Of a stretch of 55,272 nucleotides of DNA, positions 15,833 to 24,107 are shown in pieces. The position numbers and the translations under genes are program-made. The stretch covers positions 1 through 55,272 of IMG/VR virus record IMGVR_UViG_3300031355_000070; one strand, 5' to 3'. The first letter of the stretch is position 1. Every line of letters starts with the position of its first letter. Below the pieces are notes generated by a model. It worked only from the letters and a program-made list of their open reading frames with translations, did not search any database and was not told the DNA's origin. The DNA is from a virus.

Positions 15833-16638
15833 ATCGACCACCAGCCTTTCAATTCTATCCTAAAGATTTTCTTATGGATGATAAGGTTGCTGCTATGAAT
15901 TTGAAAGAAACAGGAGCTTATATTAAACTTTTATGCTATTGTTGGAACAATAATGGGCTAACAAAAAATCAAGAAGAATTAAAAAATATGTGCGGAAATC
16001 CAAGAGATTGGGAACACATATGGGGAAAGGTTGGTAAATGTTTTTACGAAAAAAAAGGAAAATTTTACAATAAAAGACTTGAGAAAGAGTATAGAAAGCA
16101 ACAAGCGTGGAGAAAAAAATCGCAGTTAGGAGGCATCCAGAGTGGCGTTTCCAGGCGTGGAATGGTTGAACCAAACGTGAAGGGTAGTTCGCAAATGGTT
16201 GCAACCAAAGGCCAACCAAAGGGCAACTCTTCAGTTTCCAGTTTGCATTCTTCTTTTAATAATAAAGATTTAAAAGATGTATGTTCGGAAAACAATTCTC
16301 CGAACCCTCCCAAACCCAAAACATATAAATATAAAGAAAATCACATGATAGAAGCTAAATATCTTGAATCTGCAATAAAAGCCACTTCTCCTAAACATAC
16401 TATTCAAGGCGGTAATTATCTTGAAAGCTGGGCCAACACTTTTAGAATTATGGAAGAAAAAAAGGAAGCAACTATAGACGAAATCAGATTCATTATCGAT
16501 TTTGCTATGAAAGATAAATTCTGGTATCGCAATATTCTTTCTGCAACTAAACTACGGAAGCAATTTGGAAGACTTTGGGAGGATGCTAGGCAGGAGTGGG
16601 AAAAGAAAAAACACTTATATGTGGGAAAGAATAAATAG
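15829..16638 (+). CDS. DUF1376 (YdaU-like) replication protein
   Basis: 269 residues, ATGA overlap with the HNH gene. The N-terminus (RPPAFQFYPKDFLMD, ETGAYIKLLCYCW) is the DUF1376 domain, a winged-helix replication-initiation domain of phages. A polar Ser/Asn/Lys linker (~110-180) joins it to a helical C-terminal domain (FIIDFAMKDKFWYRNILSA), DnaD-like in layout. It probably marks the origin and recruits host replication proteins. Confidence 0.75.
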   Translation: MNRPPAFQFYPKDFLMDDKVAAMNLKETGAYIKLLCYCWNNNGLTKNQEELKNMCGNPRDWEHIWGKVGKCFYEKKGKFYNKRLEKEYRKQQAWRKKSQLGGIQSGVSRRGMVEPNVKGSSQMVATKGQPKGNSSVSSLHSSFNNKDLKDVCSENNSPNPPKPKTYKYKENHMIEAKYLESAIKATSPKHTIQGGNYLESWANTFRIMEEKKEATIDEIRFIIDFAMKDKFWYRNILSATKLRKQFGRLWEDARQEWEKKKHLYVGKNK

Positions 16639-16647
16639 GAGGCTTGA

Positions 16648-16989
16648 ATGGATGCTAAAACATTTATCGAAATTATAATGCCTTTTCATAAGGGCAAAGA
16701 GAATGCTATTACCAGGGAAGTTCTGAGAAATACTTTGCGATATATTTATAATACTCCTTTGCCAGATCGAGAGATGCGCAGAATAGTCAAGACCATGCCA
16801 GAGATTTGCTCATCCAGTCATGGCTATTACTTAGCAGACAGCCAGCAGGATTATGATGACGCTGTCGAGTATCTCAAGAAGAAGATATATCCGCTATGGG
16901 CTGACATCAAGAATTTGCAGGAGGCCTATCCTGAGTTTTCAAAGGGGGATGAGCAATTAAGCTTATTTGAGGGGGGCATAAATGAATAA
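16648..16989 (+). CDS. Small replication-associated protein with QLSLF clamp motif
   Basis: 113 residues. An N-terminal wHTH-like region (LPDREMRRIVKTMPEIC..SHGYYLADS) is followed by a long helix and an exposed tail containing QLSLF (residues 103-107). QLSLF is the ideal bacterial sliding-clamp binding pentapeptide. Placed right after DUF1376, it suggests a link between phage replication and the host beta clamp. Confidence 0.6.
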   Translation: MDAKTFIEIIMPFHKGKENAITREVLRNTLRYIYNTPLPDREMRRIVKTMPEICSSSHGYYLADSQQDYDDAVEYLKKKIYPLWADIKNLQEAYPEFSKGDEQLSLFEGGINE

Positions 16990-17116
16990 ACCAGATAAAC
17001 CATCATCTTACTATTCAGCATTCTGGTTATTAATGGCAATGGTTTTATTCTGCACTATCTGGCTTGTGGGATTGTGGCACACAGGCAAAGCTGTAATTAA
17101 ATTTTTAGGAGGATAA
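16982..17116 (+). CDS. Single-pass membrane peptide
   Basis: 44 residues starting inside the end of the previous gene. A hydrophobic helix covers residues ~14-32. Its last codons overlap the AGGAGG that serves the next gene. Unknown. Confidence 0.45.
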   Translation: MNKPDKPSSYYSAFWLLMAMVLFCTIWLVGLWHTGKAVIKFLGG

Positions 17117-17119
17117 AGA

Positions 17120-17992
17120 TTGAAAATTGGATTGATTGATGTGGACTCTAAGATACCAAATTTGGCACTTATGAAGATATCTGCATATTTTAAGAACCAG
17201 GGTGATCAAGTTGAATTGACATCATCCCTTTTTGCTGATCAATTTGATGAATTGTTTGCCTCAAAAATATTCAACTATACAGAAAAGCCAATCTTAACAA
17301 ATAAAGCGATTATTGGAGGGTCTGGCTATTCATTGAAAATAGAGCTTGATGAGGATATGGAAAATCTTATGCCGGATTATTCGCTTTATGATTGTGACTA
17401 TGCTATGGGATTCACATCAAGAGGCTGTAATCGCAATTGTCCATTCTGTATCGTGCCGAAAAAAGAAGGGAAATGGCGATCTGTCTGCGATATTTATCAA
17501 TTTTGGAATGGGCAGAATCATATCAAATTGTTAGATAATTCGCTTAATACAGATGAAGATCATTTTGAGATGATCTTAAATCAGTTGATAGAGAACAAGA
17601 TTAAGACTAGCTTTGATCAAGGCTTGGATATTAGATATTTAACTGAAAAACAGGCATGGCTATTGATGAAGGTGCGACTATGGAAACGAATCCACTTCGC
17701 TTGGGACTTGATGATATCAGAACCTTTTGTGAGGCATGGAATTTCGAACTTATATCATCACAAGTTACGCAGAAAATCCATGTTTTATGTGCTGATCGGA
17801 TTCAACACAACACAAGAAGAGGATTTGTATCGTGTAGAGGAGTTAAGGGGCTTGGGTGTTGATCCGTTTGTGATGCCTTATGATAAATATAATAGATACC
17901 AGAAGGATTTTGCCAGGTGGGTCAATATGAAAGCTATATTCAAATCTGTGGAATGGAAAAATTATGATAGGAGTAAGAAAAATGTTCCGTAA
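17120..17992 (+). CDS. Radical-SAM protein
   Basis: 290 residues from a TTG with a perfect AGGAGG site. CNRNCPFC (Cys103, 107, 110) is the CxxxCxxC motif binding the 4Fe-4S cluster. The N-terminal KIGLIDVDSKIPNLALMKIS resembles the start of cobalamin-binding radical-SAM proteins, but the domain is short. Substrate unknown. Neighbours include a second CxxxCxxC protein at 18297. Confidence 0.75.
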   Translation: MKIGLIDVDSKIPNLALMKISAYFKNQGDQVELTSSLFADQFDELFASKIFNYTEKPILTNKAIIGGSGYSLKIELDEDMENLMPDYSLYDCDYAMGFTSRGCNRNCPFCIVPKKEGKWRSVCDIYQFWNGQNHIKLLDNSLNTDEDHFEMILNQLIENKIKTSFDQGLDIRYLTEKQAWLLMKVRLWKRIHFAWDLMISEPFVRHGISNLYHHKLRRKSMFYVLIGFNTTQEEDLYRVEELRGLGVDPFVMPYDKYNRYQKDFARWVNMKAIFKSVEWKNYDRSKKNVP

Positions 17993-18296
17993 TGAAAAAA
18001 TATTCAAGTATTCGATAGCGGTTTTCCTCGGCTTTTTGTTCGGGGCTTTAGTCTGGGTCCCCTTCTCGTACAAAATAATGAAGACCAGATTCTATGATGA
18101 TTTAAAGGCTGACCAGATCGTAATCCAGGAACAACTTAACATGGTTTTAGAGAGCCAGCCCGAGCTATATTTACAGACCAGGCACTTGATTCGGCTGATG
18201 AATGGATTTAAGGCCGACATGAACGAGCGAGAAAAGATGATACTGACAAGGGACATGCCTAGTGAGGTAATTGTTGGGCCGAGTGAGGAGGATTAG
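17982..18296 (+). CDS. Membrane protein with coiled-coil domain
   Basis: 104 residues from the ATG at 17982 (TAGGAG upstream), overlapping the radical-SAM gene by 11 bases. A membrane helix lies at residues ~10-30, then a helical soluble part. Unknown; it sits between the two radical-SAM genes and directly abuts the second. Confidence 0.5.
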   Translation: MFRNEKIFKYSIAVFLGFLFGALVWVPFSYKIMKTRFYDDLKADQIVIQEQLNMVLESQPELYLQTRHLIRLMNGFKADMNEREKMILTRDMPSEVIVGPSEED

Positions 18297-18962
18297 ATGA
18301 ACAAGCAAAAGAAAGACGGTAATATCTCCTGGACAGACTACACCTGGAATCCGATTCAAGGCCTCTGCCCTGTAGGATGTTGGTACTGCTTTGCGAGGAA
18401 GATTTATAAGCGATTTAAATTAAGTCCAGAGCTTGCTCACATTCAGACTAAATTGCCAAAGAAACCATGTAAGATTTTTGTTTGTTCAACTATTGAAATG
18501 TTTCATCCTGCAATTCCAAAAGAGTGGAGGGACATTATATTTGAGGACATTAAGAATAATCCCCAGCACACCTTCCAAATCCTGACTAAGATGCCTCAGA
18601 ATATAGACCGACCTATGCCTGATAATGTGTGGTTGGGAGTGACGGTGACAAAGAAGGATGATTTATATAGATACTACGATGGCATATGCAAAGTAGATGC
18701 AAGAGTTTTATATATATCGTATGAACCACTATTGGAAGATTCTTCATCTGCCATTCCAATGAGTCCGCCTCCATCTGTGGATTGGATTATAGTAGGAAGA
18801 CTTACTGGACATGGACACAAATATGACCCACCTAGAAAATGGATTGAGATATTAGTAGAAACTGCAATGCACTGGAAAAAACCTACCCCCGTTTTCCTGA
18901 AGAACAATCTCAAGGAAATATGGGGTGAAAAACTTATACAGGAGTTCCCGAGAGGGGATTAG
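18297..18962 (+). CDS. Phage Gp37/Gp68 (DUF5131) radical-SAM-like protein
   Basis: 221 residues, start immediately after the previous stop. ISWTDYTWNPIQGLCPVGCWYC at the N-terminus carries CxxxCxxC (Cys24, 28, 31), and ILTKMPQN, NVWLGVTV, LYISYEPLL and WIIVGRLTG are the family landmarks. Members are common in phages; the reaction is not established. Confidence 0.85.
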   Translation: MNKQKKDGNISWTDYTWNPIQGLCPVGCWYCFARKIYKRFKLSPELAHIQTKLPKKPCKIFVCSTIEMFHPAIPKEWRDIIFEDIKNNPQHTFQILTKMPQNIDRPMPDNVWLGVTVTKKDDLYRYYDGICKVDARVLYISYEPLLEDSSSAIPMSPPPSVDWIIVGRLTGHGHKYDPPRKWIEILVETAMHWKKPTPVFLKNNLKEIWGEKLIQEFPRGD

Positions 18963-19139
18963 ATGAGCAAGGCGCACAAGATTTATGACTGGGAAGAGTG
19001 GAAAGAATTCTGTGAAGAATGGAACGAAAATCCGCATGAGATTGCAGATTTGAGTGTAGGCTATCCTGGACATCCCGATACTAAATATGATTACGAATAT
19101 ATGGGTGATACACCAAAGAGGGAGGGGGAAGACGCCTAG
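18963..19139 (+). CDS. Small acidic protein
   Basis: 58 residues, rich in Glu/Asp/Trp/Tyr. The start overlaps the previous TAG. DNA-mimic-like charge, but no specific resemblance; unknown. Confidence 0.4.
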   Translation: MSKAHKIYDWEEWKEFCEEWNENPHEIADLSVGYPGHPDTKYDYEYMGDTPKREGEDA

Positions 19140-19143
19140 AAAA

Positions 19144-19641
19144 ATGATGCATACGTATACACACGCAGAGTTAGTGAAAAGAGCTGGACGATGGTTACGG
19201 ACTCAAGGGTGTGCTGTGATCATAACAGAGATGGCAGGTGGTTTTCAAGAACCTGATGCAATAGGATGGCATCCACGATATTCAATTCTGGTTGAATGTA
19301 AGGTAAGTAGAGCAGACTTCTTGAGTGATAAAAATAAAGGGCATCAAAGAATAGGAAAAAGCATGGGAGATACAAGATATTACCTTGCTCCACCAGGCAT
19401 CATTACGCTTGTGGATTTGCCCAAAAAATGGGGATTACTTGAGCCTTATAGAAATGGTGTTAAAAGAGTAGTTTACCCCACTGAATTTTTTCAAGAAAAA
19501 GATTGGAGAAATGAAATCACTTTGATTATTTCTGCATTTAGGAGAGTTCGGGGGATTATGCCGGATGGGGTGTCTGCCAAATTTTATGAGTATGAAACTA
19601 AGAATAGAGCTACTGTCGGAATAGGCAGGGAGGAGGAATAA
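19144..19641 (+). CDS. PD-(D/E)XK-fold protein (VRR/MmcB-like)
   Basis: 165 residues from the ATG at 19144. AELVKRAGRWLRTQGCAVIITE, then EPDAIGW and ILVECKVSRADF (D...E-x-K) give a restriction-endonuclease-like fold; RYYLAPPGII follows. Similar phage proteins are annotated as MmcB-like or hypothetical. Likely DNA cleavage or repair. Confidence 0.6.
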   Translation: MMHTYTHAELVKRAGRWLRTQGCAVIITEMAGGFQEPDAIGWHPRYSILVECKVSRADFLSDKNKGHQRIGKSMGDTRYYLAPPGIITLVDLPKKWGLLEPYRNGVKRVVYPTEFFQEKDWRNEITLIISAFRRVRGIMPDGVSAKFYEYETKNRATVGIGREEE

Positions 19642-19737
19642 ATGGCTTGGTATTGGATAGTGCTTATATCGGTGGGGGCTGTGTATTTTTTAGCATGGCT
19701 CGGATTTAGATTTCTGCTATGGGTGAGGAAATTATAA
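19642..19737 (+). CDS. 31-residue membrane peptide
   Basis: One Trp/Leu/Val-rich helix, AGGAGG site. Abuts the next gene with no gap. Unknown. Confidence 0.4.
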   Translation: MAWYWIVLISVGAVYFLAWLGFRFLLWVRKL

Positions 19738-19845
19738 ATGCGAACTTTTGCCTATATTGTTTTCCATGTTTGTTGGGTAATCATACTCTTGCCGTGTGCT
19801 TGGTATGACATAGTGAGACATTGGATACAAAGGAGAGAGCGATGA
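19738..19845 (+). CDS. Membrane peptide with WYDIVRHWI, paralogue of the 10896 gene
   Basis: 35 residues: hydrophobic helix (5-20), then WYDIVRHWI, then a basic tail QRRER. Shares the nine-residue motif with the peptide at 10896-10988. It overlaps the next gene by ATGA. Confidence 0.5.
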   Translation: MRTFAYIVFHVCWVIILLPCAWYDIVRHWIQRRER

Positions 19846-20651
19846 GTGAAATAAACGAGAACACACGAGCTGTCTGGTTCACTGATAATTTAATTAAAAG
19901 ATTAGAACCCTATTGTATATTACGTGGTTATAGGGGAAGCATCGCTTATAATACCTATGAGGAAAAGACAACTCACGACGATAAAGACATTATGGGAATT
20001 TACATACCGCCTGAAGATGTAATTTTTGGAATTAGGAATATGGAAACCATAGAAAGAATGATGGATGAAAAATTATCTCAAAAACGAACTATTGTATGGG
20101 ATATAGTTTATTATTCATTGCCAAAATATCTTAATCTTATTCTGAAGCAAAACCCAAATGTTATTATGCTTTTGTGGTTAGCAGAAAAGCATTATATTAA
20201 GAAAACGAAATTAGGGGAGAAATTGATTAATGCTAGAGACCAGCTAGTTTCAAAACAATGTTATCAATCTTTTTGTGGTTATGCTCACGGACAATTACAT
20301 CGAATGACCCATCATCACCCGACAGGGAGGATGGGGGCAAAAAGAAAAGAGTTAGTTGAAAGATTTGGTTATGATGTGAAAAATGCAAGTCATCTGATTC
20401 GCTTGTTAAAAATGGGGGTTGAAACCTTATTGACTGGTGAAATGATTGTCGAAAGACCAGACAATAACATGCTTTTAGAAATAAAGCGTGGTGAATGGTC
20501 ATTAAAAAAAGTCTTAGATTATTCAGATAAGCTTTTTCAATTAATGGATGAAGCCTATGTAAAATCGCCACTTCCAAATAAAGTAAACGAGCCGTTTGTT
20601 AATATGCTTTGTGAAGAAATTATAACCGAATTTTATAGAGCCAGCCTATAA
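19842..20651 (+). CDS. RlaP-like predicted nucleotidyltransferase
   Basis: 269 residues. GSIAYNTYEEKTTHDDKDIMG (Gly32-Ser33 ... Asp46/47, Asp49) is the polymerase-beta nucleotidyltransferase motif of the RNA-repair-associated family (PF10127). CGYAHGQLHRM and KNASHLIRLLKMG are the helical second half. It may act in RNA end repair against host anticodon nucleases; no ligase gene is next to it here. Confidence 0.7.
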   Translation: MSEINENTRAVWFTDNLIKRLEPYCILRGYRGSIAYNTYEEKTTHDDKDIMGIYIPPEDVIFGIRNMETIERMMDEKLSQKRTIVWDIVYYSLPKYLNLILKQNPNVIMLLWLAEKHYIKKTKLGEKLINARDQLVSKQCYQSFCGYAHGQLHRMTHHHPTGRMGAKRKELVERFGYDVKNASHLIRLLKMGVETLLTGEMIVERPDNNMLLEIKRGEWSLKKVLDYSDKLFQLMDEAYVKSPLPNKVNEPFVNMLCEEIITEFYRASL

Positions 20652-20662
20652 AGGAGTAAGAG

Positions 20663-20980
20663 ATGAAAAAGCCTAATGTTAGAAAATGGTTATGCAATTT
20701 TTTGAAATGCAAGAAGGGCTATGCACAAACAATTAAAGATTTGCAAGTTGAAAATGAGGCATATATTTCTGCTATTAATGCTTGTTATGGGGACTTGGAA
20801 GAGAAAGATAAGCAAGTAAAGGAATGGAGGCATAAATATAATGAGTGCATGAAGAATAAGCCAGAAGTGGATGAGGAGTTTATAAGAAGATGGGGGGCAG
20901 AATTCGTTAGAGGTTTTGAAGCGCCAGGGGATAATATTGTTCAGATGCTTACTGAGGCGGGAGTAAAAATCAAGGAGTAA
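20663..20980 (+). CDS. Coiled-coil protein
   Basis: 105 residues with AAAGGAG site. Residues ~22-62 form a Glu/Lys/Gln heptad helix. Four bases separate it from the next gene. Unknown. Confidence 0.45.
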   Translation: MKKPNVRKWLCNFLKCKKGYAQTIKDLQVENEAYISAINACYGDLEEKDKQVKEWRHKYNECMKNKPEVDEEFIRRWGAEFVRGFEAPGDNIVQMLTEAGVKIKE

Positions 20981-20983
20981 AAA

Positions 20984-22138
20984 ATGAGCATAAACTTTAA
21001 AAAATTCTTTAAAGAGATTGACCGAAAGGAATTAATTGTTTTATTGATGGCAGTAATACTTGGGATCGCTATGACTATTGTTGGTACTTTTAATTCTTTG
21101 CCCCTCTGCATTATTGGGATAATATTAGTAATTGCTATAGTAATTTATTTAGTCTGGGCTTATCAAATATGGATTCATCGAAAGCCAGAGCCTGTTCCTG
21201 ATGTTCCCGAACCACCAGCACCACCACCAGAGCTATTACCAAAACCAATTCTACCTCCATATTTTGGTGCAAGCGTTTATGAATTAGTTCAGCAAACACC
21301 TGAAAAGATGCGAGCCTTTTTGCAGAAGCTCAAGAAAGCTGGCGGAAATGCGACAGAGATATTTCTAGTGCATTCGCATAATTGTAACACACTTCAACCT
21401 TATTTGTGTGATGACGGAATAGAAAGATTTGATTTGAGTAGATGGAACGAAACTTTTTGGAGTCAATTTCATCATTTCCTTGTTCAATGTAAACTTTTAG
21501 GAATAGTCCCCTTCATCCGCATACATGACTTTTGTAGCATCAAGCGACCTGAAATATCGAAGTATTATTGCTTTCTTAATAATAGGCAAGGATTCACAAA
21601 TGTATATAATGATTCAAGAATATATCAATATTATTTTAAATTAAACAATAAGATAATCAAAGAATTAAGAATTGCTGGGATAGAGAAATATTATATTATC
21701 CCGATGTCGGAAGCAGATGGATCAGATTCTAATATGGATGTATTTCACGGAAGATATGTTGTGAATTTACTGGATAACGGTGTCCCCCAAGACCAGATAA
21801 TCCTCTCCACGGACCCAAAACATTTTGACAGACTTAAGAGCTTGGGATGTAGGCTAGAGGTACATGATGTGGCATATCCACTGAATATAGATGCTTATTT
21901 AATTGCGTATGGAAATTTCATCTTTCCGAATGGCGATGGTTGTCATGGGATTGGAATTGCCTCATGGAATGGGTACAGAGAGCCAGACAAGGAACAAGCT
22001 CAAAGATTAGGGCAATATACCAGAAAAAATAATCTGTTCGGATACTGCTACAAGGCACGTTCTTGCTACCAGACAAAAGATGAAGTCCATATAGAGCTGG
22101 CTGATTTTAGTGCGTTGAGGGCACTGGTGGGGAAATAA
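20984..22138 (+). CDS. Membrane-anchored protein with glycoside-hydrolase-like domain
   Basis: 384 residues. Two membrane helices (~16-35 and ~39-60), a Pro-rich linker (EPVPDVPEPPAPPPELLPKP) and a ~290-residue domain follow. Segments such as LLGIVPFIRIHDFCS, YYIIPMSEADG and QIILSTDP look like successive strands of a TIM-barrel glycosidase, with Glu in SEADG a possible acid/base. Topology puts the domain either in the cytoplasm or the periplasm; I cannot decide. Function inferred only. Confidence 0.5.
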   Translation: MSINFKKFFKEIDRKELIVLLMAVILGIAMTIVGTFNSLPLCIIGIILVIAIVIYLVWAYQIWIHRKPEPVPDVPEPPAPPPELLPKPILPPYFGASVYELVQQTPEKMRAFLQKLKKAGGNATEIFLVHSHNCNTLQPYLCDDGIERFDLSRWNETFWSQFHHFLVQCKLLGIVPFIRIHDFCSIKRPEISKYYCFLNNRQGFTNVYNDSRIYQYYFKLNNKIIKELRIAGIEKYYIIPMSEADGSDSNMDVFHGRYVVNLLDNGVPQDQIILSTDPKHFDRLKSLGCRLEVHDVAYPLNIDAYLIAYGNFIFPNGDGCHGIGIASWNGYREPDKEQAQRLGQYTRKNNLFGYCYKARSCYQTKDEVHIELADFSALRALVGK

Positions 22139-22139
22139 A

Positions 22140-22550
22140 ATGACTGAAATAACATTAACCGTCCCGGGAGAGCCGAGAGGAAAGCAAAGGCCCAGATGGT
22201 CGAAGCATGGGACATATACTCCGAAAGAGACTGTGAATTATGAGACTTATATCAAGGAACTTTTTGTTTTAAAGTATCCTGATTTTGTACCGCTAGAGAC
22301 CCCATTATCATTAAGACTTATTGTATATTTGACAATCCCGAAATCGGCAAGCAAAAAGAAAAAGATGCTTATGCGAAGTAACGTTATTAGACCAACAAAG
22401 AAGCCAGATCTGGACAATTGTATAAAAGAGATCGATGCTTTACAGGGGCTAGCATTCAAGAATGATAATCAGTTTATTGAAATTATTGCAGCGAAGTTTT
22501 ATTCAAATAAGCCTGGATTAAGAATTATAATAGAGGAATTACGATTTTAA
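22140..22550 (+). CDS. rusA: RusA-type Holliday junction resolvase
   Basis: 136 residues, one base after the previous stop. GKQRPR, KKPDLDNCIKEIDALQGLAF (Asp90, Asp92, Lys96, Asp99) and a later DNQFIE match the RusA catalytic set. It would resolve recombination junctions before packaging. Confidence 0.85.
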   Translation: MTEITLTVPGEPRGKQRPRWSKHGTYTPKETVNYETYIKELFVLKYPDFVPLETPLSLRLIVYLTIPKSASKKKKMLMRSNVIRPTKKPDLDNCIKEIDALQGLAFKNDNQFIEIIAAKFYSNKPGLRIIIEELRF

Positions 22551-22576
22551 ATTTTAATAAACGGAGGTGATTTAGA

Positions 22577-22924
22577 ATGCTCAAGAGAAGGATTTTTTTA
22601 TTCGGCTTGATAATGCTGTTTATGATTCCAGTGGCCTTATTGGCTCAAACTCAAGCGATTGAACTCGATCTAGCAAAAGTTGAATTGATACTTCTAGCAG
22701 GAGTAGCTGGTTTTGGTGTGGCAGCGTTGACAGAAATGGCGAAGAGGCTGTTTAAGGCATCAGGTCTAGCTGCTTATGGGATTTCGTTAGTAGTATCGGC
22801 GGCAGCAACCGCTTATTATCTAGTTCAGACAGGATGGGATTTGTGGCAGTTTATCGCTTATACGATATTGGTCTTTTTAGCAGCAAACGGGTTCTACAAG
22901 GTAGTGAAAAAGCCGAATCAATAA
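22577..22924 (+). CDS. Holin-like membrane protein
   Basis: 115 residues with an extended ribosome site (GGAGGTGA). An N-terminal signal-like segment (cleavage expected near LLA-QT, residue 23), then hydrophobic helices at about 33-50, 66-85 and 90-108, and a basic tail. Its place before the lysin and spanin-like genes suggests a holin. Confidence 0.6.
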   Translation: MLKRRIFLFGLIMLFMIPVALLAQTQAIELDLAKVELILLAGVAGFGVAALTEMAKRLFKASGLAAYGISLVVSAAATAYYLVQTGWDLWQFIAYTILVFLAANGFYKVVKKPNQ

Positions 22925-22967
22925 CTTTTTAGGACTTGTGGGAAGGGGTGGGCACAAAGGGTTAACT

Positions 22968-23315
22968 ATGAAAAAATATTATAGTTTTATAGGAGGCTTT
23001 CCAGGTTGGTATGAACAAATTAAGCATAAACACTATAAGCCTAAAATAAAGACTATAAAGGGAGAACTTATTTTATCAAATGACCCAGGAGAAATAGAAA
23101 TGAAAAAGATTGATATAACCAAAAAGATTGCATTTGATTTGCAGCATCTTAATTGGAACACAAAAGGATTATATGTTAATATTTACTATCATGAATCCCA
23201 TTTTAAAATACATGATGTGGGAATAGTGTATTTCAATGGGGAGCATAGATTGGAGAAAGGGTATATCCTCAAGTTATCCGATGATGAGAATGTGCACTTC
23301 TTTAAATTAGTCTGA
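22968..23315 (+). CDS. Unknown protein in lysis region
   Basis: 115 residues from the ATG at 22968; a GTG at 22938 is also open, and neither has a clear ribosome site. Basic N-terminus with many Tyr/His/Lys, then beta-rich. No membrane helix. Function unknown. Confidence 0.45.
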   Translation: MKKYYSFIGGFPGWYEQIKHKHYKPKIKTIKGELILSNDPGEIEMKKIDITKKIAFDLQHLNWNTKGLYVNIYYHESHFKIHDVGIVYFNGEHRLEKGYILKLSDDENVHFFKLV

Positions 23316-23385
23316 ATAATTATTTCCAACCACATCTTCATAGGAGGTGGAATAAGGATAGTTTAAGCTGATTCTCTAGGGGAAC

Positions 23386-23427
23386 GAGGGCAGTATAAGG
23401 GATGGCCAAACCTGCCCTCTTTTTTTT
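23386..23427 (+). terminator. Intrinsic terminator before the lysin gene
   Basis: GAGGGCAG (23386-23393) and CTGCCCTC (23412-23419) pair perfectly, followed by eight T. It ends the early/middle transcript 4 bases before promoter P4. A further hairpin (about 23327-23352) lies upstream. Confidence 0.8.
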
Positions 23428-23431
23428 GTAC

Positions 23432-23460
23432 TTGACATTTTCCAATTCATTCTTTATTTT
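23432..23460 (+). promoter_or_regulatory. Promoter P4 (TTGACA / TATTTT)
   Basis: TTGACA at 23432-23437, 17-base spacer, TATTTT at 23455-23460. It shares ATTCTTTATTTTAA with promoter P5 at 32787. The transcript would begin at or very near the ATG at 23467. Confidence 0.65.
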
Positions 23461-23466
23461 AAATAT

Positions 23467-23931
23467 ATGCCTACCAATTCCGATATTATAAGGCAGTCTT
23501 ATCTTCGCACTCAAGCCGTCTGGTATCTCAAGAAATGGCTTCTCGTTCCCTATTCATGGGGTGGGTCAGACTTCTCTGGCATGGATTGTTCAGGTCTAAT
23601 AATCGAAGTCCTCAAATCAGTCGGAATTCTACCTCATGAATTCGATGATACTGCTCAAGGATTATATCTGCGATTCAAGGAAAACATAAGAAAACCGCCT
23701 CAAATGCCGATTATGGGCTGCCTTGTTTTCTGGTTTAACAATGGCAAGGCAGTTCATGTTGAGATGACCTATGATGATAATCATGTGATTGGTGCTTCTG
23801 GTGGGGGAAGCAGAGTGAAATCAATATCTGATGCTATTCGAGATGATGCATATGTTAAATTAAGGCCGATTAACTACAGAGGTAATGCGTATAAAATCTG
23901 CGATCCGTTCCTAGATGAGGAAACTCCATGA
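23467..23931 (+). CDS. NlpC/P60-family peptidoglycan hydrolase (lysin)
   Basis: 154 residues. SWGGSDFSGMDCSGL (Cys41) and AVHVEM (His97), with GCLVFW before it, form the NlpC/P60 catalytic core, which cuts cell-wall peptides. No signal peptide, so export needs the holin. There is no ribosome site and the promoter -10 box lies only 6 bases upstream of the ATG, so the mRNA is probably leaderless. Confidence 0.8.
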   Translation: MPTNSDIIRQSYLRTQAVWYLKKWLLVPYSWGGSDFSGMDCSGLIIEVLKSVGILPHEFDDTAQGLYLRFKENIRKPPQMPIMGCLVFWFNNGKAVHVEMTYDDNHVIGASGGGSRVKSISDAIRDDAYVKLRPINYRGNAYKICDPFLDEETP

Positions 23932-24107
23932 AAGATACTATAAAATTAATACTCGAACTTATAAAAATGGGGAAAGGGATATATAAAATTTACAGGAAAG
24001 AAAAGAATGCTAGCAAGAAAAGGAAGATTATCAAGGCTCTTGAAAAGCAAGATTTGGTTGCTCTTCGTCGGGCTATTTTTAATCGTAGGCCTACTGAGCG
24101 TAAATAG
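23928..24107 (+). CDS. Small basic helical protein overlapping the spanin-like gene
   Basis: 59 residues, ATGA overlap with the lysin. Lys/Arg-rich amphipathic helix without a clear membrane segment. Its 3' 101 bases are shared with the lipoprotein gene in another frame, as in Rz/Rz1 pairs, but the protein itself lacks the membrane anchor of a typical inner spanin. Confidence 0.45.
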   Translation: MKDTIKLILELIKMGKGIYKIYRKEKNASKKRKIIKALEKQDLVALRRAIFNRRPTERK

